Part shown: in pieces, positions 51,972 to 62,228 of the stretch | Position numbering within the stretch: the stretch's first letter is position 1 | How the letters are laid out: each line of letters begins with the position of its first letter | Assembly (NCBI RefSeq): GCF_022385335.1 | Contig: NZ_CP092431.1 | Span: 6,634,001-6,698,000 of the forward strand | Origin: Streptomyces deccanensis | GTDB lineage: Bacteria > Actinomycetota > Actinomycetes > Streptomycetales > Streptomycetaceae | DNA length: 64,000 nucleotides | Direction: 5' to 3' | Notes under the pieces: generated by a model | Told to the model about the DNA's origin: nothing | Database searches by the model: none | What the model saw: the letters and a program-made list of their open reading frames with translations, nothing else | Made by a program: the position numbers and the translations under genes

Positions 51972-52314
51972 CCGTCCGGGACTGCGCGTCGTGAGCGCAG
52001 TGCGTCCCGCAAACCCGATACTTCGTCCCGCAGAAAGGCCGATACCCGGATTACGTGTCCTGGGAACGGAATTCCCGCGTGGTCAGAGGCAGTTCCTGTG
52101 GCACACACGGTACCGGCGGGCTCGCCGAACGACAGCACTGCCCGTCCGTCGGGCCGTCTCCGGCTCGCCCCGGTGTAACCCTCGTACCCCTTGATCACGT
52201 CTTGCCGCCCCTCGGTGACGTACGGTCAAGCCCTGCCCGAACTGCGGGAGTTGCCCCTGTGAACCATTGCGGAGGACGATCCTACGGTTGCGGACCGGGG
52301 GCGCATCAAGGGTC
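51972..52314. other. Intergenic region upstream of the SpoIIE-type gene
   Basis: I see no gene in these 343 bases. It holds a GGGAA/TTCCC dyad (52062-52076) and moderately A/T-rich patches that should contain the minus-strand promoter for the phosphatase gene. The right end is the 3' side of the DUF402 gene; no clear terminator seen. Confidence 0.45.
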
Positions 52315-53007
52315 TCATGAGGACAAGTGCGCGGGCGTACGGTCCCAGTCGTCCGGGAGAGACGGTACTCCCCACGCCGGATTCGGGCGCCAGTGCTGCC
52401 AGCCGTCCGAGAACGGCGGGCCCCACGCGCGGATCACCTCCACCGCCGACCGGCCCGCTTCCCGGACCCGCCCGGCCGCCGCCGCGTCCATCAGACCGTC
52501 CTGCTGGGCCTGTGCGAACTCGTCCTCGTCGAGCCAGTTCCACGATCGGTCCGGATACACGCAGATGTCCAGGAAGTGGTCCTCGGAGTCCACACCGCCG
52601 TCCCAACGGGCCAGCGGCGTCTCCAGGTTGACGTACCAGTTCTTGAAACGCCAACCCTGCTCCCAGAACAGCCACACCGACCACGGCTCGCCCGGCCGTG
52701 CCAGCTTCAGCACTCCGGTGCCGGACCAGCGGCCGAGCCGCATGCTCCGCGGCTCCTTGTAGCGGGAGGCCAGCGGTACCGAGTTGAGCGAGGCGCCGTC
52801 CGCCAGCGCGGGTCGTACGCACTCGGTGCCGGGCGCCAACCACACGGCCAGCAGCTCCGCGTCGTCGCGCACCACCGTGACGGGACGCGCGATATGGAAG
52901 CGTTCGCCGCCGTTCTCCCGGTAACGCCACAGGATCTGACTCCCCGGCTCCCAGAACGCCGTCGCCCCGCCCGCTTCCACTCGTCTCACCACTCCGTCGT
53001 CTCCCAT
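52315..53007 (-). CDS. DUF402-domain protein
   Basis: A 230-residue cytosolic protein of the DUF402/FomD-like family. Members hydrolyse nucleotides or nucleoside diphosphate conjugates. Visible marks are SQILWRYRENGGERFHIARP, WLAPGTECVRPALADG, LFWEQGWRFKNWYVNLETPL and the acidic DSEDHFLDICVYPDRSWNWL with DEDEF, the likely metal-binding residues. ATG 53007 starts MGDDGVVRRVEAGG. The substrate is unknown here. Confidence 0.82.
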   Translation of the reverse strand: MGDDGVVRRVEAGGATAFWEPGSQILWRYRENGGERFHIARPVTVVRDDAELLAVWLAPGTECVRPALADGASLNSVPLASRYKEPRSMRLGRWSGTGVLKLARPGEPWSVWLFWEQGWRFKNWYVNLETPLARWDGGVDSEDHFLDICVYPDRSWNWLDEDEFAQAQQDGLMDAAAAGRVREAGRSAVEVIRAWGPPFSDGWQHWRPNPAWGVPSLPDDWDRTPAHLSS

Positions 53008-53121
53008 GCGCAGATATTAGGTGTCATGCGCATATGACGCTGCGGTACCGGTCACGGTTCACGCCTTGGCGGGAATCGGTTACCCGGGGGACACCCGCGA
53101 AGGCCGGAACTCGCCCTTCGG

Positions 53122-54507
53122 TCACGGCCGTGTCATCCGCAGGACATCCAGCGCCTCGTCGAGCTGTTCCAGCGTCAGATCGCCGCGCTCCACGTAACCG
53201 CCGTCGAGGACGACCTCCCGGATGGTCCTCCGCTCCGCGAGCGCCTTCTTGGCGACCTTCGCGGCCTCCTCGTACCCGATGTACTTGTTGAGCGGGGTGA
53301 CCACGGACGGGGACGACTCCGCGTACTCACGGGCCCGTTCCCGGTTCGCGACGATCCCGTCCACCGTCCGGTCGGCGAGCAGTCGCGACACGTTCGCCAG
53401 CAGCCGGACGGACTCCAGCACGTTCTTGGCGATGACCGGCAGCATGACGTTGAGCTCGAAGTTGCCGGAGGCGCCCGCCGTGGTGACCGTGACGTCGTTG
53501 CCCGTGACCTGCGCGGCCACCATGAGAACGGCCTCCGGGATCACCGGGTTGACCTTGCCGGGCATGATCGAGGAGCCGGGCTGGAGGTCGGGCAGGGAGA
53601 TCTCCGCGAGACCGGTCCGCGGGCCCGAGGCCATCCATCGCAGATCATTGGCGATCTTGGTGAGGGAGACGGCGATCGTACGGAGCTGGCCGGACGTCTC
53701 GACGATGCCGTCCCGCGCGCCCTGCGCCTCGAAGTGGTCCCGTGCCTCGGTCAGCGGCAGCCCGGTGGCCCGCGCGACCTCCGCGATGACGGCGGCGGAG
53801 AACCCGGGCGGCGTGTTGATGCCGGTGCCCACCGCCGTGCCGCCCAGGGGGAGTTCGGCGAGGCGGGGGAGCGAGGCGGTGAGCCGCTCGACGCCGTAGC
53901 GCACCTGGGCCGCGTAGCCGCCGAACTCCTGGCCGAGAGTGACCGGTGTGGCGTCCATGAGATGTGTACGACCGGACTTCACGACGTCCGCGAACTCCGC
54001 CGCCTTCCGCTCCAGCGCCTCGGCCAGGTACTCCAGGGCCGGGATCAGATCACGCGTCACGGCGGCCGTGGCGGCGATGTGGATCGAGGACGGGAAGACG
54101 TCGTTGGACGACTGGGACGCGTTGACGTGGTCGTTCGGATGGACGTCCCGACCGAGCCGCTCGGTCGCCAGGGTGGCGAGGACCTCGTTGGTGTTCATGT
54201 TCGACGACGTCCCGGACCCGGTCTGGAACACGTCCACCGGGAAGTGCGCGTCCCAGCGGCCCTCCGCGACCTCCTCGGCCGCCTCCCGGATCGCCTCGGC
54301 GATGTCCTTGTCGAGCACGCCCAGTTCGGCGTTGACCTTCGCGGCGGCGCCCTTGATCCGGGCCAGGGCCTCGATGTGGGCGCGCTCGATGTGCTGCCCG
54401 GAGACCGGGAAGTTCTCGACCGCCCGCTGGGTCTGGGCCCGCCACTTGGCGTCCGCCGGCACGCGGACCTCGCCCATGGAGTCGTGTTCGACGCGGTAGT
54501 CACTCAT
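53122..54507 (-). CDS. fumC: Fumarase, class II (FumC)
   Basis: A 461-residue iron-independent fumarate hydratase of the TCA cycle. Marks are [35 protein letters not shown] with active-site residues, [18 protein letters not shown], and the superfamily signature [16 protein letters not shown]. Length is normal. ATG 54507 begins [17 protein letters not shown], the usual N-terminus. It lies downstream of the class I fumarase gene on the same strand, with a hairpin at 54573-54610 between, so each may have its own transcript. Confidence 0.95.
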   Translation of the reverse strand: MSDYRVEHDSMGEVRVPADAKWRAQTQRAVENFPVSGQHIERAHIEALARIKGAAAKVNAELGVLDKDIAEAIREAAEEVAEGRWDAHFPVDVFQTGSGTSSNMNTNEVLATLATERLGRDVHPNDHVNASQSSNDVFPSSIHIAATAAVTRDLIPALEYLAEALERKAAEFADVVKSGRTHLMDATPVTLGQEFGGYAAQVRYGVERLTASLPRLAELPLGGTAVGTGINTPPGFSAAVIAEVARATGLPLTEARDHFEAQGARDGIVETSGQLRTIAVSLTKIANDLRWMASGPRTGLAEISLPDLQPGSSIMPGKVNPVIPEAVLMVAAQVTGNDVTVTTAGASGNFELNVMLPVIAKNVLESVRLLANVSRLLADRTVDGIVANRERAREYAESSPSVVTPLNKYIGYEEAAKVAKKALAERRTIREVVLDGGYVERGDLTLEQLDEALDVLRMTRP

Positions 54508-54572
54508 GTCCGGTACAGCGTCCCGGCCGTCCGTGATGTTCCCGGCCGTCCCCCGTGAGGGTGAGCACGACG

Positions 54573-54610
54573 TACGGCGGCCGGGCCCGACACCGGGCCC
54601 GGCCGCCGTA
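54573..54610 (-). terminator. 17-bp-stem terminator after the class I fumarase gene
   Basis: Perfect stem TACGGCGGCCGGGCCCG/CGGGCCCGGCCGCCGTA with a 4-nt loop, 24 bp after the fumarase stop on the minus strand. It has no U-tract. Confidence 0.8.
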
Positions 54611-54634
54611 ACGCCTCCTCGGGCGCCGGGTGCG

Positions 54635-56302
54635 CTACGCCAGCCCGGGGCCCCGCACCGGGATCGACGTGAACGTGGGCGCCGGGGCCGGGTCCTTGAA
54701 GAAGTCGTTGCCCTTGTCGTCGACCACGATGAACGCCGGGAAGTCCTCGACCTCGATCTTCCAGACGGCCTCCATGCCGAGCTCCTCGTACTCGACGACC
54801 TCGACCTTCTTGATGCAGTCCTGCGCGAGGCGGGCGGCGGGACCGCCGATGGAGCCGAGGTAGAACCCGCCGTGCGACCCGCACGCGTCCGTGACCTGCT
54901 GCGACCGGTTGCCCTTCGCCAGCATCACCTTGGAGCCGCCCGCCGCCTGGAACTGCTCCACGTAGGAGTCCATCCGGCCGGCCGTGGTCGGCCCGAACGA
55001 GCCCGACGCGTACCCCTCGGGGGTCTTCGCAGGTCCCGCGTAGTACACGGGGTGGTCCTTCAGGTACTGCGGCATCTCCTCGCCCGCGTCGAGCCGCTCC
55101 TTGATCTTGGCGTGCGCGATGTCGCGCGCCACGACCAACGGCCCGGAGAGCGAGAGCCGCGTCTTGACCGGGTACTTGGTCAGCTCGGCGAGGATGGCGT
55201 CCATCGGCTGGTTGAGGTCGATCTTCACGACATCGCCGGCCTCGTCGAGGTGCTCGTCCGTGGTCTCCGGCAGGAACCGCGCCGGGTCCGTCTCCAGCTG
55301 CTCCAGGAACACGCCCTCGGCGGTGATCTTCGCGACGGCCTGGCGGTCGGCCGAGCAGGACACGGCGATCGCGACGGGGCAGGAGGCACCGTGCCGCGGC
55401 AGGCGGACGACCCGCACGTCGTGGCAGAAGTACTTGCCGCCGAACTGCGCGCCGATCCCGATCTTCTGCGTCAGCTCGAAGACCTTCTCCTCCAGCTCCT
55501 TGTCCCGGAACCCGTGCCCGAGCGGCGACCCCTCGGCCGGGATCTCGTCCAGGTAGTGCGCGGAGGCGTACTTCGCGGTCTTCAGCGCGTACTCGGCGCT
55601 CGTACCGCCGACCACGATCGCGAGGTGGTACGGCGGACAGGCGGCCGTGCCCAGCGAACGGATCTTCTCCTCCAGGAACTTCATCATGGACGCCTCGTTG
55701 AGGACGGCCTTCGTCTCCTGGTAGAGGAAGCTCTTGTTGGCGCTGCCGCCGCCCTTGGCCATGAACAGGAACTTGTAGGCGCCGCCGTCGGTGGCGTACA
55801 GCTCGATCTGCGCCGGCAGGTTCGACCCGGTGTTCTTCTCCTCCCACATGGTGAGCGGAGCCATCTGCGAGTAGCGCAGGTTCAGGTTCAGGTACGCGTC
55901 GTAGATGCCCTGGGAGAGGGCCCGCTCGTCGCCGCCCTCCGTGAGCACGTTCTGCCCGCGCTTGCCCATCACGATGGCCGTGCCCGTGTCCTGGCACATG
56001 GGCAGCACACCGGCGGCCGCGATGTTCGCGTTCTTCAGCAGGTCCAGCGCCACGAACTTGTCGTTGCTCGACGCCTCGGGGTCGTCGATGATCCGGCGGA
56101 GCTGCGCGAGGTGCGCCGGACGCAGATAGTGCTGGATGTCGTGGATCGCCTCGGCGGCCAGCTTGCGCAGCGCCTCCGGCTCCACCTTGAGGAACGTCCG
56201 CCCGTCGGCCTCGAAGGTGGAGACACCCTCGGAGGTCACCAGCCGGTACGGGGTGGTGTCCTCTCCCATGGGGAGCAGATCGGTGTACTCGAACTCAGGC
56301 AT
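54635..56302 (-). CDS. Fumarase, class I (4Fe-4S)
   Basis: A 555-residue single-chain iron-sulfur fumarate hydratase with both the alpha (N-terminal) and beta (C-terminal) parts. Cysteines that can ligate the cluster lie in [30 protein letters not shown] and [17 protein letters not shown]. The beta part is [20 protein letters not shown] and [17 protein letters not shown]. Start ATG 56302 is better spaced from GTGAGGA than ATG 56311. It performs the same reaction as the class II enzyme; the two are adjacent and unrelated in sequence. Confidence 0.94.
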   Translation of the reverse strand: MPEFEYTDLLPMGEDTTPYRLVTSEGVSTFEADGRTFLKVEPEALRKLAAEAIHDIQHYLRPAHLAQLRRIIDDPEASSNDKFVALDLLKNANIAAAGVLPMCQDTGTAIVMGKRGQNVLTEGGDERALSQGIYDAYLNLNLRYSQMAPLTMWEEKNTGSNLPAQIELYATDGGAYKFLFMAKGGGSANKSFLYQETKAVLNEASMMKFLEEKIRSLGTAACPPYHLAIVVGGTSAEYALKTAKYASAHYLDEIPAEGSPLGHGFRDKELEEKVFELTQKIGIGAQFGGKYFCHDVRVVRLPRHGASCPVAIAVSCSADRQAVAKITAEGVFLEQLETDPARFLPETTDEHLDEAGDVVKIDLNQPMDAILAELTKYPVKTRLSLSGPLVVARDIAHAKIKERLDAGEEMPQYLKDHPVYYAGPAKTPEGYASGSFGPTTAGRMDSYVEQFQAAGGSKVMLAKGNRSQQVTDACGSHGGFYLGSIGGPAARLAQDCIKKVEVVEYEELGMEAVWKIEVEDFPAFIVVDDKGNDFFKDPAPAPTFTSIPVRGPGLA

Positions 56303-56491
56303 GTCGCCCATTCCTCACTCGGCACTCGGCGCTCGGCGCTCGACACAACGGCGCGGCTGGCCTCCATCGGCAGCGTCCACCAGCGTAGAACCTGGCTCGG
56401 AGGCCGGGCTTGTGAGGTAAGGCTCAGTTCGTCGGCCCCGAGTTGTCCACACCCCTGGTCGCGATCTATCGCGAGTGGGTACGCTGCTGCC

Positions 56492-57214
56492 GTGGACCTT
56501 CAGAAGCGCCCCACCCAGGAACCGCCGTTGTCCGCCGCCGAGCTGCGCGCCTCCGACGCCGACCGCGACCGGATCGCCGACCTCCTGCGCGACGCCCTCG
56601 CCGAGGGCCGTCTCACCGCGGAGGAGCACGCCGAGCGCGTCGAGGGCGTGCTCGCCGCGAAGACGGTGGGCGAGCTGGACGTCTTCGTACGGGATCTGCC
56701 GGCCGGCCAGGCCCGCAAGGCGGGGCCGGTGTATGTGCCGCCCGTCTCCTCCGTGCCCAACCGGCCGACGCCCGGCGCCATCCCGATCGACCCCGACGAC
56801 CGGCTGGTCGCCGTCTTCAGCGCCTCGACGCGCAAGGGTCGTTGGCGGCCCGGCCGCCGTATCCACGCCTACGCGATATTCGGCAGCGTCGAGCTGGACC
56901 TGAGCGAGGCGCTCTTCGAGCACCGCCAGGTGATGATCAAGGTGTTCGCGGTCTTCGGCAGCGTCGAGATCCGGGTCCCGGAGAACGTCTCGCTGCGCGG
57001 CAGCGGCGGCGGTGTCCTCGGTGACTTCGCCGTGGACGCGCTGGACTCGGCCGAGACCGACGCCCCCGTGGTCTATGTGGACGGCCTGGCCGTCCTCGGG
57101 AGCGTCGAGGCGAAACCGAAGCGGGGCAAGGTGATCGCCGATCTCCTCGGCCGGGTCTCCGACCATGTCGCCCGCAAGGTGGACGATCATTTGCGCAAAC
57201 ACCTGGACCGTTGA
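56492..57214 (+). CDS. DUF1707 membrane-stress-type protein
   Basis: A 240-residue protein. The DUF1707 helical domain (about 14-70, LRASDADRDRIADLLRDALA) is followed by a linker (PVYVPPVSSVPNRPTPG). A C-terminal beta domain contains three repeated motifs: YAIFGSVELDLSEALFEH, FAVFGSVEIRVPENVSLR and LAVLGSVEAKPKRGK. The last domain resembles the LiaF/DUF2154 fold. No membrane helix is evident, so it is probably cytoplasmic or peripheral. GTG 56492 starts VDLQKRPTQEPPLSAAEL. It is divergent from the class I fumarase gene and precedes whiB. Confidence 0.83.
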   Translation: MDLQKRPTQEPPLSAAELRASDADRDRIADLLRDALAEGRLTAEEHAERVEGVLAAKTVGELDVFVRDLPAGQARKAGPVYVPPVSSVPNRPTPGAIPIDPDDRLVAVFSASTRKGRWRPGRRIHAYAIFGSVELDLSEALFEHRQVMIKVFAVFGSVEIRVPENVSLRGSGGGVLGDFAVDALDSAETDAPVVYVDGLAVLGSVEAKPKRGKVIADLLGRVSDHVARKVDDHLRKHLDR

Positions 57215-57388
57215 CGGTTGTGAATTCGACCACTCCCGGACGGCTCCCGAAGGGATCTGATCCGCTTGTGACCACACGGTGTTGACAACGAATTCCAGCG
57301 GTTCGGGACTCAGTGCATAGGCCCGCGCACAGCGGGTAGGCCTTGCTGCATCGTCTCTCGCTCGCGAAGCCGTCGTCAGGAGTAGACC

Positions 57389-57766
57389 GTGCTGCATCCG
57401 CCGCATTCGTCCCTGCAGGTCGCTGCTGTTCCGCCCCAGCGGGTGCCAGTGCGCGACAGGGACCAGGACGCCCCGTGGCACACGGAGGCCGTGTGCCGGC
57501 GTGACGAGGCCGGCCTGTTCTTCGCCCCCTCCAAGGAGCCCACCGCGTCCCGGCTCTCCCGCGAGGAGGCCGCCAAGCGCGTCTGCGCCCGCTGTCCCGT
57601 CATGGTCGAGTGCCGGGAACACGCACTCCTGCAACCCGAGCCCTACGGCGTCTGGGGTGGCCTCACCGCCGCCGAACGCCGCGTGGTGCTGGCCCGCAGG
57701 CGCCGCCGGGACCTCGAACTGAAGAAGGCCGCGCGGGCCAACGGGACGATAGCGGCGGCCGGTTAG
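57389..57766 (+). CDS. WhiB-family iron-sulfur regulator
   Basis: A 125-residue Wbl protein. The four cluster ligands are C36, C66, C69 and C75 (EAVCRRDEAGLFFAPS, KRVCARCPVMVECREHALLQ). The turn GVWGGLTAAERR is followed by a basic DNA-contact tail (LARRRRRDLELKK). It should hold a [4Fe-4S] cluster and act with sigma HrdB at promoters. Position beside glpX and the fumarases matches WblI-type genes as I recall from S. coelicolor. GTG 57389 is used. TTGACA at 57282-57287 could be its -35. Confidence 0.88.
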   Translation: MLHPPHSSLQVAAVPPQRVPVRDRDQDAPWHTEAVCRRDEAGLFFAPSKEPTASRLSREEAAKRVCARCPVMVECREHALLQPEPYGVWGGLTAAERRVVLARRRRRDLELKKAARANGTIAAAG

Positions 57767-57806
57767 CCCGCACCCGGCGCCGACTCGGCCTCGCGCACCC
57801 ATCGGA

Positions 57807-57839
57807 CAGGGCGCCCTCTCCGCACAAGAGGGCGCCCTG
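57807..57839. terminator. Bidirectional hairpin between whiB and glpX
   Basis: Perfect 12-bp stem CAGGGCGCCCTC/GAGGGCGCCCTG with a 9-nt loop between convergent genes, about 40 bp past each stop. Confidence 0.75.
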
Positions 57840-57872
57840 CCGATGCCGGGGGGCGTGCCCAGCCCGGCGGAG

Positions 57873-58907
57873 CTACTTGGCCTTCTCGAAGTCGATGGAG
57901 CTGTAGGCCCGCAGCTTGCTCAACCGATGCGTCGAGTCGATCCGCCGCACCGTCCCGGACTTCGACCGCATCACGATCGAGTCGGTGGTCGCGGTCTCCG
58001 ACCGGTACCGCACCCCCCGCAGCAACTCGCCGTCGGTGATGCCGGTGGCCACGAAGAACACGTTCTCCCCGGAGACCAGGTCGTCGGTCGTCAGCACCCG
58101 GTCGAGGTCGTGCCCCGCGTCGATCGCCCGCTGCCGCTCCGCGTCGTCCTTGGGCCACAACTTGCCCTGGATCGTGCCGCCGAGACACTTCACCGCACAG
58201 GCCGAGATGATGCCCTCGGGCGTACCGCCCACCCCGAGCAGCAGATCGACGCCGGTGCCCTCGCGCAGCGCCAGGATCGAGCCGGCGACATCGCCGTCGG
58301 AGATCAGCTTGATCCGCGCCCCGGCCTCCCGGATCTCCTTGATGATGCCCGCGTGACGCGGCCGGTCGAGGATGACCACGGTCACATCGTCCGGCGCGGA
58401 CCGCTTGGCCTTGGCGACCCGGCGGATGTTCACCGAGATCGGCGCGTCGATGTCCACGAAGTCGGCCGCCTCGGGCCCGGTGACCAGCTTGTCCATGTAG
58501 AAGACGGCCGACGGGTCGAACATCGTGCCCCGGTCGGCCGCCGCCAGCACGGCGATGGCGTTCGTCATGCCCTTCGCCGTCAGCGTCGTACCGTCGATCG
58601 GGTCCACGGCGATGTCGCACTCCGGGCCGGTGCCGTCACCGACGCGCTCGCCGTTGAAGAGCATCGGGGCCTCGTCCTTCTCGCCCTCCCCGATCACGAC
58701 GACACCGTTCATCGACACGGTGGAGACGAGGGTCCGCATGGCGCGCACGGCCGCTCCGTCCGCCCCGTTCTTGTCCCCGCGGCCGACCCAGCGGCCGGCG
58801 GCCATCGCGGCCGCCTCGGTCACCCGTACGAGCTCCAGGGCGAGGTTGCGGTCGGGGGCCTCGGAGGGGACTTCGAGCTCGGACGGCAGATGATGGTTCT
58901 CGGTCAT
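57873..58907 (-). CDS. glpX: Fructose-1,6-bisphosphatase, class II (GlpX)
   Basis: A 344-residue metal-dependent sugar phosphatase of gluconeogenesis. Marks are [35 protein letters not shown] with acidic metal ligands, [16 protein letters not shown], and [20 protein letters not shown]. This is the only FBPase type expected in actinobacteria, linking gluconeogenesis to the pentose pathway. Start ATG 58907 begins [20 protein letters not shown]; no strong ribosome site is visible. Divergent from the DUF4245 gene. Confidence 0.94.
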   Translation of the reverse strand: MTENHHLPSELEVPSEAPDRNLALELVRVTEAAAMAAGRWVGRGDKNGADGAAVRAMRTLVSTVSMNGVVVIGEGEKDEAPMLFNGERVGDGTGPECDIAVDPIDGTTLTAKGMTNAIAVLAAADRGTMFDPSAVFYMDKLVTGPEAADFVDIDAPISVNIRRVAKAKRSAPDDVTVVILDRPRHAGIIKEIREAGARIKLISDGDVAGSILALREGTGVDLLLGVGGTPEGIISACAVKCLGGTIQGKLWPKDDAERQRAIDAGHDLDRVLTTDDLVSGENVFFVATGITDGELLRGVRYRSETATTDSIVMRSKSGTVRRIDSTHRLSKLRAYSSIDFEKAK

Positions 58908-59032
58908 CGGAGCGCACCTTTCTGATACGACGACGGCCGGATGAGGGTTCCGCTCGACTCTATCGTCAGTTCGACAGAATGAGCAGGGGACCCCACGGAT
59001 GAGCAGACCGGGGCACCTGCGACGATGAGGGC

Positions 59033-59551
59033 GTGGCAGGTACGAAAGGCAAGCAGACCGTTCGCGACATGGTCCTCTCCCTGGGGCTCATCATGCTGGC
59101 GGCGTGGGTCATCTATCTCTTCATCCCGCACGACGAGACCGAGCAGGAGCCCAAGCGCGTCGACTACCGCGTCGAACTGCTGACGGCACGTCGCGCGGCC
59201 TCCTACCCGGTGGCCGCGCCCGAGGGCCTGCCCGCCGCCTGGAAGGCGACCTCCGTCCGCTTCCAGGGCGACGAGTCCGACCACTGGCACCTCGGGTTCC
59301 ACGCCCCCGACGGGCAGTACGTGGGCATCGAGCAGTCCGCCGAGAAGCCGTCCCGGTTCATCCCGGACGCCACCCAGGACGCGAAGAAGACCGGGGCCAC
59401 GCAGGAGATCGGCGACCAGACCTGGGACCGCTACGAGGGCGACCGCTACGACGCCCTCGTCCTCCAGGGAGAGAACTCCACCACCGTGGTCACCGGCTCC
59501 GCCTCCTTCGCGCAGCTGACGAAGATGGCCGAGGCGCTCCGGACGGAGTGA
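59033..59551 (+). CDS. DUF4245 membrane-anchored protein
   Basis: A 172-residue protein with an N-terminal anchor (residues 12-30, [20 protein letters not shown]) and an external domain ([59 protein letters not shown]). Function unknown, but conserved beside glpX in actinobacteria as I recall. GTG 59033 is used. It ends at a bidirectional hairpin shared with the convergent nitroreductase gene. Confidence 0.82.
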   Translation: MAGTKGKQTVRDMVLSLGLIMLAAWVIYLFIPHDETEQEPKRVDYRVELLTARRAASYPVAAPEGLPAAWKATSVRFQGDESDHWHLGFHAPDGQYVGIEQSAEKPSRFIPDATQDAKKTGATQEIGDQTWDRYEGDRYDALVLQGENSTTVVTGSASFAQLTKMAEALRTE

Positions 59552-59572
59552 CCGAGCGGCGGGACGAGACGC

Positions 59573-59607
59573 ACGAAGGGCCCCGGCGGTGCGCCGGGGC
59601 CCTTCGT
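59573..59607. terminator. Bidirectional hairpin between DUF4245 and nitroreductase genes
   Basis: Perfect 16-bp stem ACGAAGGGCCCCGGCG/CGCCGGGGCCCTTCGT with a GTG loop between convergent genes. Confidence 0.8.
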
Positions 59608-59624
59608 CGTGGGTGCGGTGGGGC

Positions 59625-60215
59625 TCAGACCGTGGTGACGACGTGGTCGAAGTCCAGGCGCGGGGAGCGCGGGTGGGACGCGCCCTCGCCCGGCCGGCCG
59701 ATGTTGACGACCATCAGCGGGGTGTGGTCGTCGTCCAGGAACTCCTTCTGGACACCGGCGAAGTCGAAGCCGGTCATCGGACCGGCGGCCAGGCCCGCAG
59801 CGCGGACACCGATGATGAAGTAAGCGGCCTGGAGGGCGGCGTTCATCCCGGCGGCGGACTCACGGGCCGCGCGCTCGGCGAAGAAGACGTCCTTGGCCTG
59901 CGGGAACGCGGGGAACAGGGTCGGCAGTTCCTCGTGGAACTCGTTGTCCGCGGCGAGGATCGCGACCAGCGGGGCGGCGGCCGTCTTGGCCTGGTTGCCC
60001 TCGGCCATGTGCGGCACCAGGCGCTCACGGGCCTCGGCGGAGCGGACCAGGACGATGCGCAGCGGGGTCTGGTTGAAGGCCGTCGGGCCGTACTTGACCA
60101 GGTCGTAGATCGCCTGCACCTGCTCGTCGGTCACCGGCTCGTCGGTGAACGTGTTCGCGGTGTGGGCCTCGCGGAACAGCAGGTCCTGGGCGGCGGGGTC
60201 GAGAGCGAGCGACAT
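59625..60215 (-). CDS. Nitroreductase-family protein (RutE/malonic semialdehyde reductase type)
   Basis: A 196-residue FMN-dependent oxidoreductase. Marks of the RutE-like group are DLLFREAHTANTFTDEPVTD, LVKYGPTAFNQTPLRIVLVR (FMN contacts), MNAALQAAYFIIGVRAAGLA and GPMTGFDFAGV. It probably reduces small aldehydes or quinones with NAD(P)H. ATG 60215 follows GAAGG at 7 nt. No rut pathway genes are nearby, so the exact substrate is open. Confidence 0.88.
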   Translation of the reverse strand: MSLALDPAAQDLLFREAHTANTFTDEPVTDEQVQAIYDLVKYGPTAFNQTPLRIVLVRSAEARERLVPHMAEGNQAKTAAAPLVAILAADNEFHEELPTLFPAFPQAKDVFFAERAARESAAGMNAALQAAYFIIGVRAAGLAAGPMTGFDFAGVQKEFLDDDHTPLMVVNIGRPGEGASHPRSPRLDFDHVVTTV

Positions 60216-60386
60216 GGAACAACCTTCGTGCGAGGGCGATGTGGGGTGTACGTCCCCGACGATACGCCGATGAAGTTCAACATTCAACAAAGAGCGGGGC
60301 GCAGTGATCCGCTTCACAGCGCCTGAGCGCGTCGGCGGGACCGTGGCTGCGGGTGGCGTGGCCGAGCAGGGCCGCGCCCGAGCGGG

Positions 60387-60662
60387 TCAGGACTCGGCCC
60401 CGCCCTCCCCCTCCTCGTCCTCCGCCAGCGCCGCGTCCAGCCGCGCCCGGGCCCCCTCCAGCCAGCGTCGGCAGACCCTGGCGAGCTCCTCGCCGCGCTC
60501 CCAGAGGGCGAGGGACTCCTCCAGCGTCGTACCGCCCGCCTCCAGGCGTCGGACGACCTCGATCAGCTCGTCCCGCGCTTGCTCGTACCCGAGGGCGCGG
60601 TCGGCCTCCGAAGCCCCGGCGGCCTCGCTCGTCCCCTCGGCCTCACTCACGTTGCTGGTCAT
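60387..60662 (-). CDS. xseB: Exodeoxyribonuclease VII small subunit
   Basis: A 91-residue protein, the helical small subunit of ExoVII. The core ALGYEQARDELIEVVRRLEA and GGTTLEESLALWERGEELAR is typical. Extra acidic residues flank both ends (N-terminal SEAEGTSEAAGASEA and C-terminal EDEEGEGGAES). ATG 60662 follows AAGGTGG at 6 nt and lies 10 bp after the xseA stop, so the two are one operon. Confidence 0.92.
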   Translation of the reverse strand: MTSNVSEAEGTSEAAGASEADRALGYEQARDELIEVVRRLEAGGTTLEESLALWERGEELARVCRRWLEGARARLDAALAEDEEGEGGAES

Positions 60663-60672
60663 GCGGCCCACC

Positions 60673-61923
60673 TTATGCGTCCCCTCCGACAGTCCCGGTC
60701 CCGTCCACGGCCCCTGCTCCGTCGACCCGGACGACGAACTCGCCCTCGGCCACCCGCGCCCGCAACGGCTCCTCCGGCCCGACCTCGCCGGGGGCGCGCA
60801 CCACATGCCCGTCCGCCTTCTGCAGCACCGCGTACCCCCGCTGGAGCGTCGCGGCGGGGGAGAGGGCCACCACGCGCGCGTGCGTGTGCGTCAACTCCGA
60901 GGAGGCGCGGTCCAGATGGTGCCCGAGGCAGCGGCGCCCCCGGTCGAGCAGCGAGGCCACGTGGTCGGCACGCTCGTCGATCATGCGATGCGGGTCCTCC
61001 ATCGAGGGGCGCGCCAACGCGTGCGCCAGCCCCCGCTCCTCCCGCTCCACGAACGCCCCCACACACCGTCGCGCCCGGTCCCGCAACCACCGCACCCGCT
61101 CGTACTCCTCGCCCACGTCCGGTACGACCTTCTTGGCCGCGTCGGTCGGCGTGGACGCGCGCAGGTCGGCCACGTAGTCCAGCAACGGGGTGTCCGGCTC
61201 GTGCCCGATCGCCGACACCACCGGCGTACGACAGGCCGCGACCGCCCGGACGAGCTGCTCGTCGGAGAACGGCAGCAGGTCCTCCACGCTGCCGCCGCCG
61301 CGCGCCACCACGATGACGTCCACGCCCGCCAGCGCGTCCAGCTCCTTCACCGCCTGCACGACCTGCGGCACGGCGTGCACGCCCTGCACGGCGACGTTGC
61401 GCACCTCGAAGCGGACGGCCGGCCAGCGGTGCCGCGCGTTCTCCAGCACGTCCCGCTCGGCCGCGGAGGCCCGGCCGCAGACGAGCCCGATCAGCTGCGG
61501 CAGGAAGGGCAGCGGCTTCTTCCGCTCGGGCGCGAACAGCCCCTCGCTCGCCAGCGACTTCTTCAACTGTTCCAGCCGGGCGAGCAGTTCACCCACCCCG
61601 ACCGGCTTTATCTCGGTGGCCCGCAGCGACAGCTGCCCGCGCGGCGCGTACCACTCGGGCTTCGCCAGGACGACGACCCGGGCGCCCTCGCTCACCACGT
61701 CGGCCACCGAGTCGAACACCTGGCGGTAGCAGGTCACGCCCACGGAGATGTCGTGCGACGGGTCCCGCAGCGTGAGGAACACGACGCCCGCGCCGGGGCG
61801 CCGCGACAGCTGGGTGATCTGCCCCTCGACCCATACCGCGCCGAGCCGGTCGATCCAGCCGCCGATGAGGCGGGAGACCTCGCCGACGGGGAGGGGGGAT
61901 TCGGCGGATGTGTTCAGAGCCAT
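60673..61923 (-). CDS. xseA: Exodeoxyribonuclease VII large subunit
   Basis: A 416-residue catalytic subunit of ExoVII, which degrades single-stranded DNA in repair. It has an N-terminal OB-fold ([40 protein letters not shown]) and a central catalytic domain ([71 protein letters not shown]). A coiled C-terminal region precedes [16 protein letters not shown]. Start ATG 61923 was chosen by homology; the ribosome site is weak. Its upstream region is almost entirely an inverted repeat. Confidence 0.95.
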   Translation of the reverse strand: MALNTSAESPLPVGEVSRLIGGWIDRLGAVWVEGQITQLSRRPGAGVVFLTLRDPSHDISVGVTCYRQVFDSVADVVSEGARVVVLAKPEWYAPRGQLSLRATEIKPVGVGELLARLEQLKKSLASEGLFAPERKKPLPFLPQLIGLVCGRASAAERDVLENARHRWPAVRFEVRNVAVQGVHAVPQVVQAVKELDALAGVDVIVVARGGGSVEDLLPFSDEQLVRAVAACRTPVVSAIGHEPDTPLLDYVADLRASTPTDAAKKVVPDVGEEYERVRWLRDRARRCVGAFVEREERGLAHALARPSMEDPHRMIDERADHVASLLDRGRRCLGHHLDRASSELTHTHARVVALSPAATLQRGYAVLQKADGHVVRAPGEVGPEEPLRARVAEGEFVVRVDGAGAVDGTGTVGGDA

Positions 61924-62228
61924 GCGGCCGAGCGTAGTGGGGGGCGCGGACAAGGCCGCCTCATGGCTCGGGGGTTCGGGTTTCGTCGGCGGGTGCGCTC
62001 CGGTGGGGCTTCTCGCGCAGTTCCCCGCGCCCCTGAAAAGCAGGGGCTGCGCCCCGTGCTTTTCAGGCCCGCAGGGCCGTGGTCTTTCAGGCCCGCAGGG
62101 CCTGGTCTTTTAGGGGCGCGGGGAACTGCGCGACCAGCCCCCACGCACCCGCACCCGCCGACGAAACCCGAACCCCCGAGCCATGAGGCGCCCCCGTCGG
62201 CCAAGCCCCCCGCAGGGAACCCCCTACG
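61924..62228. repeat. xseA-ispH divergent region: 234-bp inverted repeat with intergenic repeat copies 7 and 8
   Basis: A perfect 41-bp arm at 61957-61997 pairs with 62150-62190. Further in, 21-bp arms at 62014-62034 and 62112-62132 are two inverted copies of the intergenic repeat (GGGGCGCGGGGAACTGCGCG). The centre holds two tandem units of TTTCAGGCCCGCAGGGCC near 62061-62108 and a short CAGGGGC/GCCCC step. The whole can fold into one large hairpin. Both divergent promoters must lie in, or on the edges of, this structure. Confidence 0.85.

Noticed and set aside
54506..57214. A 902-codon plus-strand frame
   Set aside because: The portion before GTG 56492 is antisense to the class I fumarase gene and has no normal codon bias; only the DUF1707 part is real.
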